From: Palsa-1447 sp964509885
GTDB taxonomy: Bacteria; Verrucomicrobiota; Verrucomicrobiia; Opitutales; Opitutaceae
Reading direction: 5' to 3'
NCBI GenBank assembly: GCA_964509885.1
Contig: CAZDZL010000009.1
Span: 22,872 to 86,871, forward strand
Length of the DNA stretch: 64,000 nucleotides
Part shown: positions 54,248 through 62,031 of the stretch, in pieces
Layout: the number at the start of each line of letters is the position of its first letter
Numbering within the stretch: the first letter of the stretch is position 1
Program-made: the position numbers and the translations under genes
The notes under the pieces: model-generated
Told to the model about the DNA's origin: nothing
Database searches by the model: none
Seen by the model: the letters and a program-made list of their open reading frames with translations, nothing else

Positions 54248-54780
54248 GAGGGGGCCCTTCCCGTCAGGGTGAGCAGCTCGGCCTGCAGCCTGCGGCGCGC
54301 GCGCGCGAGGCGCGACATGACGGTTCCTATCGGGATCTCCGCGACCACCGCGATCTCGCGGTAGGGGAGGCCCTCGATCTCGTGCAGCACGACCACCTCG
54401 CGGTACTCGTCGGGGAGGCGCTCGAGCGCCTCCTTCAGCATCTCGCCCTTGGCCTCGCGCCAGGCGGAGGCGTTCGCGTCCGCGGGGTCGTGGGTCGAAC
54501 CATGGGCCTCGTCCTCGAACGCCTCCGTCGCGGGCTCGCGGCGCCTCTGGCGCATCCGTGAGTAGCACGTGTTGCGCACGATCGTGAGGAGCCACGCGCG
54601 GCCGTCGCCGCCGCGGAAGCGGTCCAGCGACGAGTAGGCCCGCAGGCAGGCGTCCTGCAGGGCGTCCTCCGCCTCGTGCGGGTCGCGCAGGAGCCAGCGC
54701 GCAAGGTTATAGGCGGCATCCATATGAGGCAGCATGATCGCATCGAAAGACGGCGGCGCGTGCGGCGCGTGGGCTTCCAT
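54244..54780 (-). CDS. ECF-type RNA polymerase sigma factor
   Basis: 178 residues. Region 2 contains AYNLARWLLRDPHEAEDALQ and RAWLLTIVRNTCYSRMRQRR. Region 4 is ALERLPDEYREVVVLHEIEG, then LPYREIAVVAEIPIGTVMSRL. It binds RNA polymerase and directs it to promoters with a GGAATAA-like -35. A matching promoter lies immediately upstream of its own gene, ending 7 bases before the ATG, so the mRNA would be leaderless if this start is correct; internal ATGs at residues 16 and 20 are possible alternatives. It is coupled to the anti-sigma gene. Confidence 0.93.
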   Translation of the reverse strand: MEAHAPHAPPSFDAIMLPHMDAAYNLARWLLRDPHEAEDALQDACLRAYSSLDRFRGGDGRAWLLTIVRNTCYSRMRQRRREPATEAFEDEAHGSTHDPADANASAWREAKGEMLKEALERLPDEYREVVVLHEIEGLPYREIAVVAEIPIGTVMSRLARARRRLQAELLTLTGRAPS

Positions 54781-54786
54781 TTATAT

Positions 54787-54815
54787 GATAACGCCTGCGG
54801 TGTTCGTTTTATTCC
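54787..54815 (-). promoter_or_regulatory. ECF-type promoter of the sigma/anti-sigma operon
   Basis: On the minus strand, GGAATAA (54815-54809), a 15-base spacer and CGTTATC (54793-54787). The layout is the same, to the base, as the promoter on the other side of this gap, so the sigma factor very likely activates its own gene. Confidence 0.75.
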
Positions 54816-54850
54816 CGATTTCTCGGGAAATGCCCTTTTTCTCCCCGCAG

Positions 54851-54879
54851 GGAATAATCCACCCGCTGCGGGCGTATTC
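54851..54879 (+). promoter_or_regulatory. ECF-type promoter of the phosphoesterase-cytochrome operon
   Basis: GGAATAA (54851-54857), a 15-base spacer and CGTATTC (54873-54879), about 60 bases before the phosphoesterase ATG. It is a mirror copy of the promoter of the sigma-factor gene. Confidence 0.75.
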
Positions 54880-54939
54880 AACGGCAAAGGGGCGCTGTGC
54901 CCCGGCCAAACGACAACCACAACCTAGGCATCCCCTCCC

Positions 54940-55917
54940 ATGAACGACCACATCACGCACGACCTCAGCAACGACGGCATCGACCGCCGGGGCTTCCTCA
55001 AATGCATGGCCTGGGCGGGGACCGGGGTGGTGTGGACGCTGAACGGCGGCATCCTCACGTCGCGCGCGCTGGGCCAGGCGGCCGGCGCCGGAGTCGTGCC
55101 CGAGGCCGGCGGGGCGCCGGCCGGCACGCTCAACTTCGTCCAGATTAGCGACAGCCACATCGGGTTCTCCAAGCCCGCCAACACGGACGTCGGGGCGACC
55201 TTCCGCGAGACGATCGCCCGGATCAACGCGATGCCGGCGGCGCCCGAGTTCCTGCTGCACACGGGCGACCTGACCCACCTCGCGGAGGCGGAGGAGTTCG
55301 ACGGGCTGGAGCAGATGCTCAAGGACTGCCGCACCCAGCAGGTGTTCTACGTCCCCGGGGAGCACGACATCCTCAATGACAACGGCGCCACGTACCTCCA
55401 GCGCTTCGGCAAGGGGACCCACGGCTCGGGCTGGTACAGCTTCGACCAGAAGGGCGTCCACTTTGTCGGGCTGGTGAACGTGGCGGGGATCTCCGAGGGC
55501 GGCCTCGGGGTGATGGGCCCCGAGCAGCTCCAGTGGCTGGCGAAGGACCTTGCGCCCCTGTCCTCGGAAACCCCCGTGGTGGTGTTCGCCCACGTGCCCC
55601 TGTGGATGGTCTATCCGAAGTGGGGGTGGGGCACCGACGACGGGGCGCAGGCGCTTGCGCTCCTGAAGCGGTTCGGGTCCGTCACCGTGCTCAACGGTCA
55701 CATCCACCAGGCGGTGCAGAAGATCGAGGGCAACATGACATTCCACACGGCCCGCTCGACCGCGTTTCCGCAGCCCGCGCCGGGCACGGCGCCGAAGGCC
55801 GGGCCCATGGTCGTCGAGGCCTCGAAGCTGCGCTCCTTCCTCGGGCTGACCCGCGTGTCCTATGTCGAGAGCCACCCCACGCTGGCGATCGTCGACTCAA
55901 CCCTCGCCGACACTTGA
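54940..55917 (+). CDS. Tat-exported calcineurin-like metallophosphoesterase
   Basis: 325 residues. A Tat signal is visible (DRRGFLKCM, residues 15-23, then a hydrophobic stretch). The catalytic core has VQISDSHIGF (Asp71, His73), LLHTGDLTH (Asp110), VPGEHD (the GNHD/E motif with Glu141 instead of Asn), FAHVPLW and LNGHIHQ. These bind two metal ions in the family. It should be a periplasmic phosphomonoesterase or phosphodiesterase of unknown substrate. It is the first gene of a three-gene set with a DUF2231 protein and a cytochrome c, under an ECF-type promoter. Confidence 0.9.
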   Translation: MNDHITHDLSNDGIDRRGFLKCMAWAGTGVVWTLNGGILTSRALGQAAGAGVVPEAGGAPAGTLNFVQISDSHIGFSKPANTDVGATFRETIARINAMPAAPEFLLHTGDLTHLAEAEEFDGLEQMLKDCRTQQVFYVPGEHDILNDNGATYLQRFGKGTHGSGWYSFDQKGVHFVGLVNVAGISEGGLGVMGPEQLQWLAKDLAPLSSETPVVVFAHVPLWMVYPKWGWGTDDGAQALALLKRFGSVTVLNGHIHQAVQKIEGNMTFHTARSTAFPQPAPGTAPKAGPMVVEASKLRSFLGLTRVSYVESHPTLAIVDSTLADT

Positions 55918-55920
55918 TCG

Positions 55921-56343
55921 ATGGACGGCACGATCTGGGCGAAGATGCACGGGGCGACCGTGCACTTCCCGATAGCACTGGTTCTCTGCTCGTGGGCCCT
56001 CGACGCATCGGGGCTCCTCTTCCCGGATGCGGGGGTGCGCCGCGGCCTTCACGCTGCGGGCTACTGGACGATCCTCCTCGGTGCGGCCGGGACTGTGCCG
56101 GCTGTCGTCTCGGGCCTCGTCATGACAAAGGGCGTCCTCCTCGGGCATGACGCGCTGCGCCTGCACCACCTCTTCGCCTGGCCGGCCTTCGCGCTGATCG
56201 TCGCCCTTGCGGCGTGGCGCTCGGCCTCGCAGGGCTTTGCGACGCGCGGGGCGCTCTGCGGGTACCTCGCGGTCGCCGCCGTCGCGGGCGTGCTCGTGGC
56301 CGCGGCGGGCTATTGGGGCGGCGAGATGCTACTGGCGAGGTAG
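55921..56343 (+). CDS. DUF2231 membrane protein
   Basis: 140 residues with four membrane helices. AKMHGATVHFPIALVLCSWALD is the DUF2231 signature, with His residues that could bind heme. Later HDALRLHHLFAWPAFAL and VLVAAAGYWGGEMLL are also conserved features. DUF2231 proteins often lie beside cytochrome c genes and are suspected electron-transfer membrane anchors. Start 3 bases after the phosphoesterase stop, and 3 bases before the cytochrome gene. Confidence 0.9.
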   Translation: MDGTIWAKMHGATVHFPIALVLCSWALDASGLLFPDAGVRRGLHAAGYWTILLGAAGTVPAVVSGLVMTKGVLLGHDALRLHHLFAWPAFALIVALAAWRSASQGFATRGALCGYLAVAAVAGVLVAAAGYWGGEMLLAR

Positions 56344-56346
56344 GCC

Positions 56347-56781
56347 ATGGCGTCATTCGACATGCCCCTGAGATCGCCGCGGGCCTGGAAGCGGTGGATG
56401 GCCTCGCTCCTGGCCGCGGGCCTCGCCCTCGGTTCCGCGTACGGGCTTTCAGAGGGCCTTAGAAGGGAGGCCGCGCGAACCTCGCACCAGCAGGCCACCC
56501 CCGAGGCGTGGCTCGTGGCGCCGACCCCGACATCCCCCGAATGGGTGGCGCAGGGGCGCAAGCTCTTCCTCGCAAGCTGCGCCCACTGCCACGGGGCGGA
56601 CGCGACGGGCGACGAGGGTCCCGACCTGCACGACGTCGCGGTGAGCGACCGCTACATCTCCCACATCATCACCCGCGGCATCAAGCACGAGATGCCCTCC
56701 TTCGCGAAGAAGCTGGGAGCGCCGGAGATAGCGAGGCTAACGGCCTACGTGCGTTCGCTCGAGGGGCAGACAGCGGAATAG
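56347..56781 (+). CDS. exported class I c-type cytochrome
   Basis: 144 residues. An N-terminal membrane anchor or signal (WMASLLAAGLALGSAYG) is followed by one heme-c motif, SCAHCHG (Cys78, Cys81, His82). The likely axial Met is in HEMPSF (Met116). Length and the final LTAYVRSLEG fit a monoheme cytochrome c. It probably receives electrons from, or passes them to, the DUF2231 protein. It is the last gene of the ECF-controlled set. Confidence 0.93.
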   Translation: MASFDMPLRSPRAWKRWMASLLAAGLALGSAYGLSEGLRREAARTSHQQATPEAWLVAPTPTSPEWVAQGRKLFLASCAHCHGADATGDEGPDLHDVAVSDRYISHIITRGIKHEMPSFAKKLGAPEIARLTAYVRSLEGQTAE

Positions 56782-56801
56782 GACCCGGCCGACAAATCCG
56801 C

Positions 56802-56831
56802 TTGACGGCGATCTAGGTGTCCTAGTATGCA
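56802..56831 (+). promoter_or_regulatory. sigma-70 promoter of the GntR-ABC operon
   Basis: TTGACG (56802-56807), an 18-base spacer and TATGCA (56826-56831). The predicted start, near 56838, leaves only about 3 bases before the ATG at 56841. The GntR-type operator covers the -10. Confidence 0.6.
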
Positions 56832-56839
56832 TAGGACAC
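56817..56839. promoter_or_regulatory. inverted-repeat operator, probably for the GntR/YtrA regulator
   Basis: GTGTCCTA-GTATGCA-TAGGACAC is a perfect 8-7-8 inverted repeat ending one base before the regulator's start codon. It overlaps the -10 and predicted start point, which fits autorepression by the YtrA-like protein encoded next. Confidence 0.8.
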
Positions 56840-56840
56840 G

Positions 56841-57227
56841 ATGCTTCCCTTTGAGGTGGTCTTCCGGCCGGGAGAGCCGGTCTATGAGCAGGTGATGTAC
56901 GCGGTCAAGCGGGCCGTCGCCACGGGCCAGCTCGCCGCGGGATCGCGCTTCCCGGCCGTGCGCTCGCTGAGCCAGGAGCTGCGCATCAACCCCAATACCG
57001 CGCACAAGGTGGTGGCCGCGCTGACGGCCGAGGGCGTCCTCCTCGTCCATCCCGGCATCGGGACCGTGGTCGCGCCCCCCGCCGCGGGCTCGCTCGAGGA
57101 CAAGGCGGCGTTCCTCGACGAGCCGCTCGAGCGGCTCGTGGTCGAGGCCCGCAGGCTCGGGCTCGACGAGGACAAGGTGACCGCCGCGGTCCGCAGGCAC
57201 TGGAGGAAATTTCCAAAAACACCATGA
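56841..57227 (+). CDS. GntR-family (YtrA-type) transcriptional regulator
   Basis: 128 residues, the short length typical of the YtrA group. The winged-helix region is QVMYAVKRAVATGQLAAGSR, then FPAVRSLSQELRINPNTAHKV, then VLLVHPGIGTVVA, with a short C-terminal helical dimerisation part. YtrA-like repressors usually control an adjacent ABC transporter, here the next two genes. Its stop overlaps the ATPase ATG (ATGA). Confidence 0.93.
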   Translation: MLPFEVVFRPGEPVYEQVMYAVKRAVATGQLAAGSRFPAVRSLSQELRINPNTAHKVVAALTAEGVLLVHPGIGTVVAPPAAGSLEDKAAFLDEPLERLVVEARRLGLDEDKVTAAVRRHWRKFPKTP

Positions 57228-58147
57228 ATGCCATCGAATGCAGGAACCTGAGCCGGTCGTTCGGGAAGGTCCACGCCGTCCAGGACCTCACCTTCGCCGT
57301 GCCGACCGGCAGCTTCTTCGCGCTGCTTGGCCCCAACGGGGCGGGAAAGACCACGCTCCTGAAGCTGCTCCTGAACCTCCTCCGGCCGACGGCGGGGAGC
57401 GCCCGCGTCCTCGGGAGCGAGAGCACCCTCCTGAAGGCGAAGGATTTCGAGAGGATCGGCTACGTTGCCGACGGCCAGGACCTCCCGGAGTGGATGACGG
57501 TGTCCGGTCTGCTGGACTACTGCAGGCCCCTGTACCCCACGTGGGACAGGGACCTCGCAGCGCGCCTCCTCTCGCTCTTCGCGCTGCCGGCGGACCGGTC
57601 CATCAAGAACCTGTCGCGCGGCATGCGCATGAAGGCGGCGCTGCTGAGCAACCTCTCGTTCCGCCCCGAGCTCCTGGTGCTGGACGAGCCGTTCAGCGGG
57701 CTGGACCCGCTGGTTCGCGACGACTTCATCCAGGGCCTCCTCGAGCTGCCGGGTGACGACCGGCCGCGCACGATCATCGTCTCCTCCCACGATATCGACG
57801 AGGTCGAGCGCCTTGCCGACACTGTCGGCTTCCTGGCCGGCGGGCGGCTGCTGGTCAACGAGCCGGCGGACGCGCTTCGCGGCCGCTTTCGGAGGATCGA
57901 GGCCGTAGGGGAGGGGTTGCCGGAGCAGGTCCCGGCGGAGATCGCGCGCAGCGCGCTTGAGCTGAGGCGCCCCGCGGGGAACGTCCTTCAGTTCACGCAC
58001 GGCGCCTTCGATGCCGGTTCCACCGAGGCTGCGATAGCCGCAGCGTTTCCCTCCTGCAGCGTCACGGCCAGGCCGATGTCGCTCCGGGAGATCTTCCTCG
58101 TCCTTGCGAGGCAGCAGCAGGCCGGCGCCGGGAAGGAGGCCGCATGA
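57224..58147 (+). CDS. ABC transporter ATP-binding protein
   Basis: 307 residues. Walker A LLGPNGAGKTTL, the ABC signature LSRGMRMKAAL (variant of LSGGQ), Walker B LLVLDEPFSGLDP and switch His in IVSSHDIDEV are all present. A C-terminal extension of about 80 residues follows, typical of YtrB/BcrA-like ATPases. It powers the membrane protein encoded next, with a four-base ATGA overlap at each end. Substrate unknown; antibiotic/lipid export or cell-envelope stress is usual for GntR(YtrA)-linked systems. Confidence 0.94.
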   Translation: MNAIECRNLSRSFGKVHAVQDLTFAVPTGSFFALLGPNGAGKTTLLKLLLNLLRPTAGSARVLGSESTLLKAKDFERIGYVADGQDLPEWMTVSGLLDYCRPLYPTWDRDLAARLLSLFALPADRSIKNLSRGMRMKAALLSNLSFRPELLVLDEPFSGLDPLVRDDFIQGLLELPGDDRPRTIIVSSHDIDEVERLADTVGFLAGGRLLVNEPADALRGRFRRIEAVGEGLPEQVPAEIARSALELRRPAGNVLQFTHGAFDAGSTEAAIAAAFPSCSVTARPMSLREIFLVLARQQQAGAGKEAA

Positions 58148-59862
58148 GAACGGCCCTTCTCGTCCTTCGAAAGGACCTGCGCCGCTTCTGGTTTCTATCG
58201 GCGCTCGCCTTCGTGTCCGTGCTGATCAGCGCCCTCGGGGTCTACTGGAACCTCTGGCACGCCAACTTGACACGCGAGGTCTGGGAATCGGCGTTCTCGA
58301 AGTTTGCCCGCGACATCGCCCAGAACGCGCCGCCGCTGGTGATCGTCGTCCTGGTGATCGCGGTGATGCAGGCCGACCTGACGGTGGGGGACAAGGCGTT
58401 CTGGCGGACGCGCCCGATCTCAAGGGGCTCGCTCCTGGGCGCCAAGCTTCTCCTGCTCCTCGCGCTGCTGATCATCCCCTCTGTCGCCGCCAATCTCTTC
58501 CTGGCCCACTCGGTGGATGCGTCCGCTCCCATGGCCCTCGGAATTGTGCTCGAATCGACGGGCACCATTCTCTTGGTCGCGCTCCTTGCCGCATTCGTCG
58601 CCTCAATCACCGGCACGATGATCCAGGCCGTCGGCGTCGTGCTCGCCGCCGCGTTTATCTTCATCGTGGTCGGATCGGTGGCGGACTCCGCGGCCTCGTC
58701 GATGCACCTCGTGCTGCCGTGGCAGCTGACCGTGGCCTATCCCGGCCACCGCATAGCCACGCTCGGCATCTTCGGGGCCTTCGCATTCCTCGCCGCAGTC
58801 GCCCACCAGGTCCTGACCCTGCGGACCGGGCGCACGCTCGTGCTCTATGCGGTCCTGGTCCCCCTGGTGATCCTGGCCGCCGCGCAATGGCCGATCACGC
58901 TGAGATCGGCCCCGGCAAAGGATGAATTCCCGCAGCCTCTAGCCAAATCGGAGGGGGTCCGCGTCATGCTCAAGCCGCCCGCACAGAATGAATATTCCAT
59001 AGCCGTCCGGGATTCGGTGACGGGTCGCGACGTTCTCGCGCATACGGTCTCCATCGACGCGACCATGGATAGCACGCCCCCCGGGAGGATCGTCCAGGTC
59101 CAGTCCATCGCCTCAAAGCTGCAGTTAGGGGGTGGCCGGGAGATCATCCTCCCCCGGTTCGAGCGGCCGTTCTGGCCCATCTGGTCATACGAGCGCCAAC
59201 TGGACTCGATCTGCGGGGAACTTGGGCTAACGCCGCCGGTGCTGCCTCCCGAGAAGCACTATACGCGAAACCTCAGGCTGTTCACCATCCCCGATGAGCA
59301 GGCTCGGGCGGTGTCGGGGGAACCCGCCCGGCTTACCTCCACCCTGACGCTCTATGAGATAGCCTTCCACGAGCAGATGAGGCTGCCGCTGCGCGTAGGC
59401 GAGGCATCCAGCCACGAGGGCCAGCGGTGGGAGGTCAGGAGCGTCGAAATAGCGGATGCGGAGGTGAACGTGTCCATGCGGCATCTGTTTGCCTCCTCGA
59501 TGTTCGACCCAAGCGGGGCCGCGACCTCCGACCGGTCCGACGGCTACGTCCGCGGAATGGTCCTGCTGAACCAAAGGCTGGGCGAATACGCTCTCACGGT
59601 CGACCGCTGGGGCTCGGCCTACCAGCCGCCCGGCGTCCTCTCCGTTGCTGACATGTATTTTCGGTTCAGGGACCGGTGGCGCTCGGGCGGCGCCATGGTC
59701 GCCGGCGCGATCGATGACGCCTGGCTGCACGATGCCGTGCTTGTCCTCCTTGTGGCCAAGGAGGTCGGCACATCCGAGAAGACCGTCGTGCTCGATCACT
59801 TCGAGGTGCCGCAGCCGCCCTACGTGGACCCGGGTCCACCGGAGAAGCCGTTCTGGCAGTAG
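58144..59862 (+). CDS. ABC transporter permease-like protein with large soluble C-terminal domain
   Basis: 572 residues. About seven hydrophobic segments lie within residues 17-248. The remaining 320 residues are soluble and lack any membrane helix; the segment contains AVRDSVTGRDVLAHTVSIDA, YERQLDSICGELGLTPPVLP and a Trp-containing end. The membrane half fits an ABC-2-type permease paired with the preceding ATPase. The soluble half is not recognised and would face outward or inward depending on topology. Possibly two fused functions. Confidence 0.75.
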   Translation: MRTALLVLRKDLRRFWFLSALAFVSVLISALGVYWNLWHANLTREVWESAFSKFARDIAQNAPPLVIVVLVIAVMQADLTVGDKAFWRTRPISRGSLLGAKLLLLLALLIIPSVAANLFLAHSVDASAPMALGIVLESTGTILLVALLAAFVASITGTMIQAVGVVLAAAFIFIVVGSVADSAASSMHLVLPWQLTVAYPGHRIATLGIFGAFAFLAAVAHQVLTLRTGRTLVLYAVLVPLVILAAAQWPITLRSAPAKDEFPQPLAKSEGVRVMLKPPAQNEYSIAVRDSVTGRDVLAHTVSIDATMDSTPPGRIVQVQSIASKLQLGGGREIILPRFERPFWPIWSYERQLDSICGELGLTPPVLPPEKHYTRNLRLFTIPDEQARAVSGEPARLTSTLTLYEIAFHEQMRLPLRVGEASSHEGQRWEVRSVEIADAEVNVSMRHLFASSMFDPSGAATSDRSDGYVRGMVLLNQRLGEYALTVDRWGSAYQPPGVLSVADMYFRFRDRWRSGGAMVAGAIDDAWLHDAVLVLLVAKEVGTSEKTVVLDHFEVPQPPYVDPGPPEKPFWQ

Positions 59863-59921
59863 CCCGCGCGCCGAAAGTGTTGGCGGGCGGGTGCACCCCA
59901 GATAGACAGGGGGCCACTGGG

Positions 59922-61016
59922 ATGAAGCTGCTGCGCCTGATTGCCGATGACCTGACGGGCGCTCTCGATTCCGCCGCGCAGTTCGCCCGCCGCGGGCGCG
60001 CGATCCCGGTGTATCCGGGTGATCGCGTGCCGGAGAGGCCTCCCGAGGAATTTGCGCTGGACGCCGCCTCGAGGGAGATGGAGGCCGCGGAGGCCGAAGG
60101 GAGCGCCGCCCGCCATGCGCCCCTTCTCGCGCCGGGTCGCGGCGTGATCGCCTTCAGGAAGGTGGACAGCCTCCTGCGGGGACATCCGGGCCGCGAGATC
60201 GCGGCGACGCTGCGCATGCTCTCGGTGGAGCACTGCGTGATCGCGCCTGCGTTTCCCTTCCACGGGAGGGCGACCCGCGGCGGACGACAGTACGTCCTGC
60301 GCGACGGCTCCTGGGAAGGGACGGGCGACGACATCGCTGCGATGCTTGAGTCCAGGGGAGTGAAGGCTTCTCTGATGAGGCCGGGCGATCCCGTGCCGCC
60401 TGGAATCAGCCTCTGGGATGCGGAGACCGACGAGGACCTGCGTCGCATTGCCCGTTCGGGCTCCGAGCAAGCGGGAACCGTACTCTGGTGCGGAAGCGGG
60501 GGCCTGGCCGCGGCCCTCTCGAAGCCCGGCCCGCTTCTCCCCATCGCGGGAATCCGCCGGCCGATGCTGGGAATCTTCGGCTCGGACCACCCGGTCACCG
60601 AGGCGCAGCTCGGCGCCTGCGGCGGCAACGTCCTTGTCCTCGGGGACGGCGCCGCCTGCGAGCCCTCGCGGGTCACCTCCATACTAGAGGGGAAGGGAGT
60701 CTGCCTTGTGCGCTTCGAGTTGCCGCAGGCCTGCAGCCGTCCCGAGGCGTCGGTGCGCATTGCCCGCGGCATCGGCGAATTGGTCCGGCACGTCCGCGCC
60801 CCGGCCACCCTCCTGGCGGTGGGCGGCGAGACGCTCCGCTCGCTGTGCCGAGCCCTCGGTACGGATCATTTGGCCGTCAGGGGCCAGATACTCCCCGGCG
60901 TGCCCGTCTCGCGCATGGTCGGCGGCCTCTGGGACGGCACCGAGGTGGTCTCGAAGTCCGGCGCCTTCGGGGACGACTCGCTTCTCGTCAGGATCGCCTC
61001 GCCGAGCCCTGCCTAG
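59922..61016 (+). CDS. four-carbon acid sugar kinase family protein (DUF1537/OtnK-like)
   Basis: 364 residues. The N-domain begins LLRLIADDLTGALDSAAQFA, the diagnostic motif, followed by FRKVDSLLRGHPGREIA and IAPAFPFHGRATRGGRQYV. The C-domain has LAVGGETLRSLCRALG and SKSGAFGDDSLLV. Such kinases phosphorylate C3/C4 sugar acids (erythronate, threonate, 3-oxo-isonate types). ATG 59922 is preferred over 59877. It lies 59 bases after the ABC permease gene and upstream of two esterases and an oxidoreductase; a sugar-acid catabolic set is possible. Confidence 0.88.
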   Translation: MKLLRLIADDLTGALDSAAQFARRGRAIPVYPGDRVPERPPEEFALDAASREMEAAEAEGSAARHAPLLAPGRGVIAFRKVDSLLRGHPGREIAATLRMLSVEHCVIAPAFPFHGRATRGGRQYVLRDGSWEGTGDDIAAMLESRGVKASLMRPGDPVPPGISLWDAETDEDLRRIARSGSEQAGTVLWCGSGGLAAALSKPGPLLPIAGIRRPMLGIFGSDHPVTEAQLGACGGNVLVLGDGAACEPSRVTSILEGKGVCLVRFELPQACSRPEASVRIARGIGELVRHVRAPATLLAVGGETLRSLCRALGTDHLAVRGQILPGVPVSRMVGGLWDGTEVVSKSGAFGDDSLLVRIASPSPA

Positions 61017-61074
61017 CAGCGGCGTCCGGCCGTAATGGTTCGACTCCCCGGCGTCGCCGTCTTTCGCTCGGGGG

Positions 61075-61968
61075 ATGCCCCCCTCGATTCTCAGGTGCTC
61101 ATGGGCGCTCTTGACCGCGGGCGCGTGCCTCGGAGCCGAACCGCGGCCCGTCAACCTCTGGCCGGGCGACGCGCCCGGCGAGAGGGGGGACATCGGCCCG
61201 GAGCACGACACGACCGTCGCCTCCGACAACCTGATCGCCGGCAGGCCGGTCATCCGCACCGGGAACGTCTCGGTGCCCACGATTTCCGTCTATCCCGCGC
61301 CCTCCGGACAGGGCACGGGGACCGCGGTGCTCGTCTTCCCAGGGGGCGGATACCACATTCTCGCGCTGGACCTCGAGGGCACCGAGGTCTGCGAGTGGCT
61401 GAACTCGATCGGCGTCACCGCGGCGCTCGTGAAGTACCGCGTGCCGAGGCGCGAGGGGCAGCCCGCCTATGCCGCGCCCCTGCAGGACGCCCAGCGCGCC
61501 ATGAGCCTTTTCAGGCTTCACGCGAGGGACTGGGGGGTAGATCCGCTTCGCATCGGGGTGCTGGGATTCTCGGCGGGGGGACACCTTTGCGCCGTGCTCA
61601 GCGCGAGCACGTCCCGAACCTATCCCCGTATCGACGAGGCCGACGACGTGAGCAGCCATCCCGATTTCCAGGTCCTCGTCTATCCGGGCGGACTGGTCAA
61701 GGAGGGAGGGTTCCTGACGCTCGCGCCCGAGGTCGCCGTCACGAACGCGACGCCCCCCACGTTCCTCGCGATGGCTGAGGACGATCACGTCGAGAACATC
61801 CTCGCCTACGCGATCGCTCTGAAGGGGGAGAAGGTGCCGATGGAAATGCACCTGTACCCGACGGGCGGCCACGGCTACGGGCTGCGGCCCACGAAGGACA
61901 GCGTGACCACCTGGCCCCTCCGCGCCGCCGAATGGCTTCGCAGCCGCGGTTTGCTGGAGCACGGCTAG
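61075..61968 (+). CDS. exported alpha/beta-hydrolase, acetylxylan-esterase-like (copy 1)
   Basis: 297 residues with a signal peptide (LRCSWALLTAGACLGAE). The oxyanion motif is VLVFPGGGYHILALDLEGTE, the nucleophile GFSAGGH (Ser) and the catalytic His in PTGGHGYGL. NLWPGDAPG near the start is usual for BD-FAE/acetyl-xylan-esterase-like proteins of PL/GH clusters. It probably deacetylates plant polysaccharide oligomers. The next gene is a paralogue, about 60 percent identical by eye, with upstream sequence also shared. Confidence 0.88.
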   Translation: MPPSILRCSWALLTAGACLGAEPRPVNLWPGDAPGERGDIGPEHDTTVASDNLIAGRPVIRTGNVSVPTISVYPAPSGQGTGTAVLVFPGGGYHILALDLEGTEVCEWLNSIGVTAALVKYRVPRREGQPAYAAPLQDAQRAMSLFRLHARDWGVDPLRIGVLGFSAGGHLCAVLSASTSRTYPRIDEADDVSSHPDFQVLVYPGGLVKEGGFLTLAPEVAVTNATPPTFLAMAEDDHVENILAYAIALKGEKVPMEMHLYPTGGHGYGLRPTKDSVTTWPLRAAEWLRSRGLLEHG

Positions 61969-62031
61969 GGGCGCGTCGCGCCACGGACAAAAGGGATCGA
62001 CTCCCCCGGGGCCCGGGCGTTCGCTTGGGGC

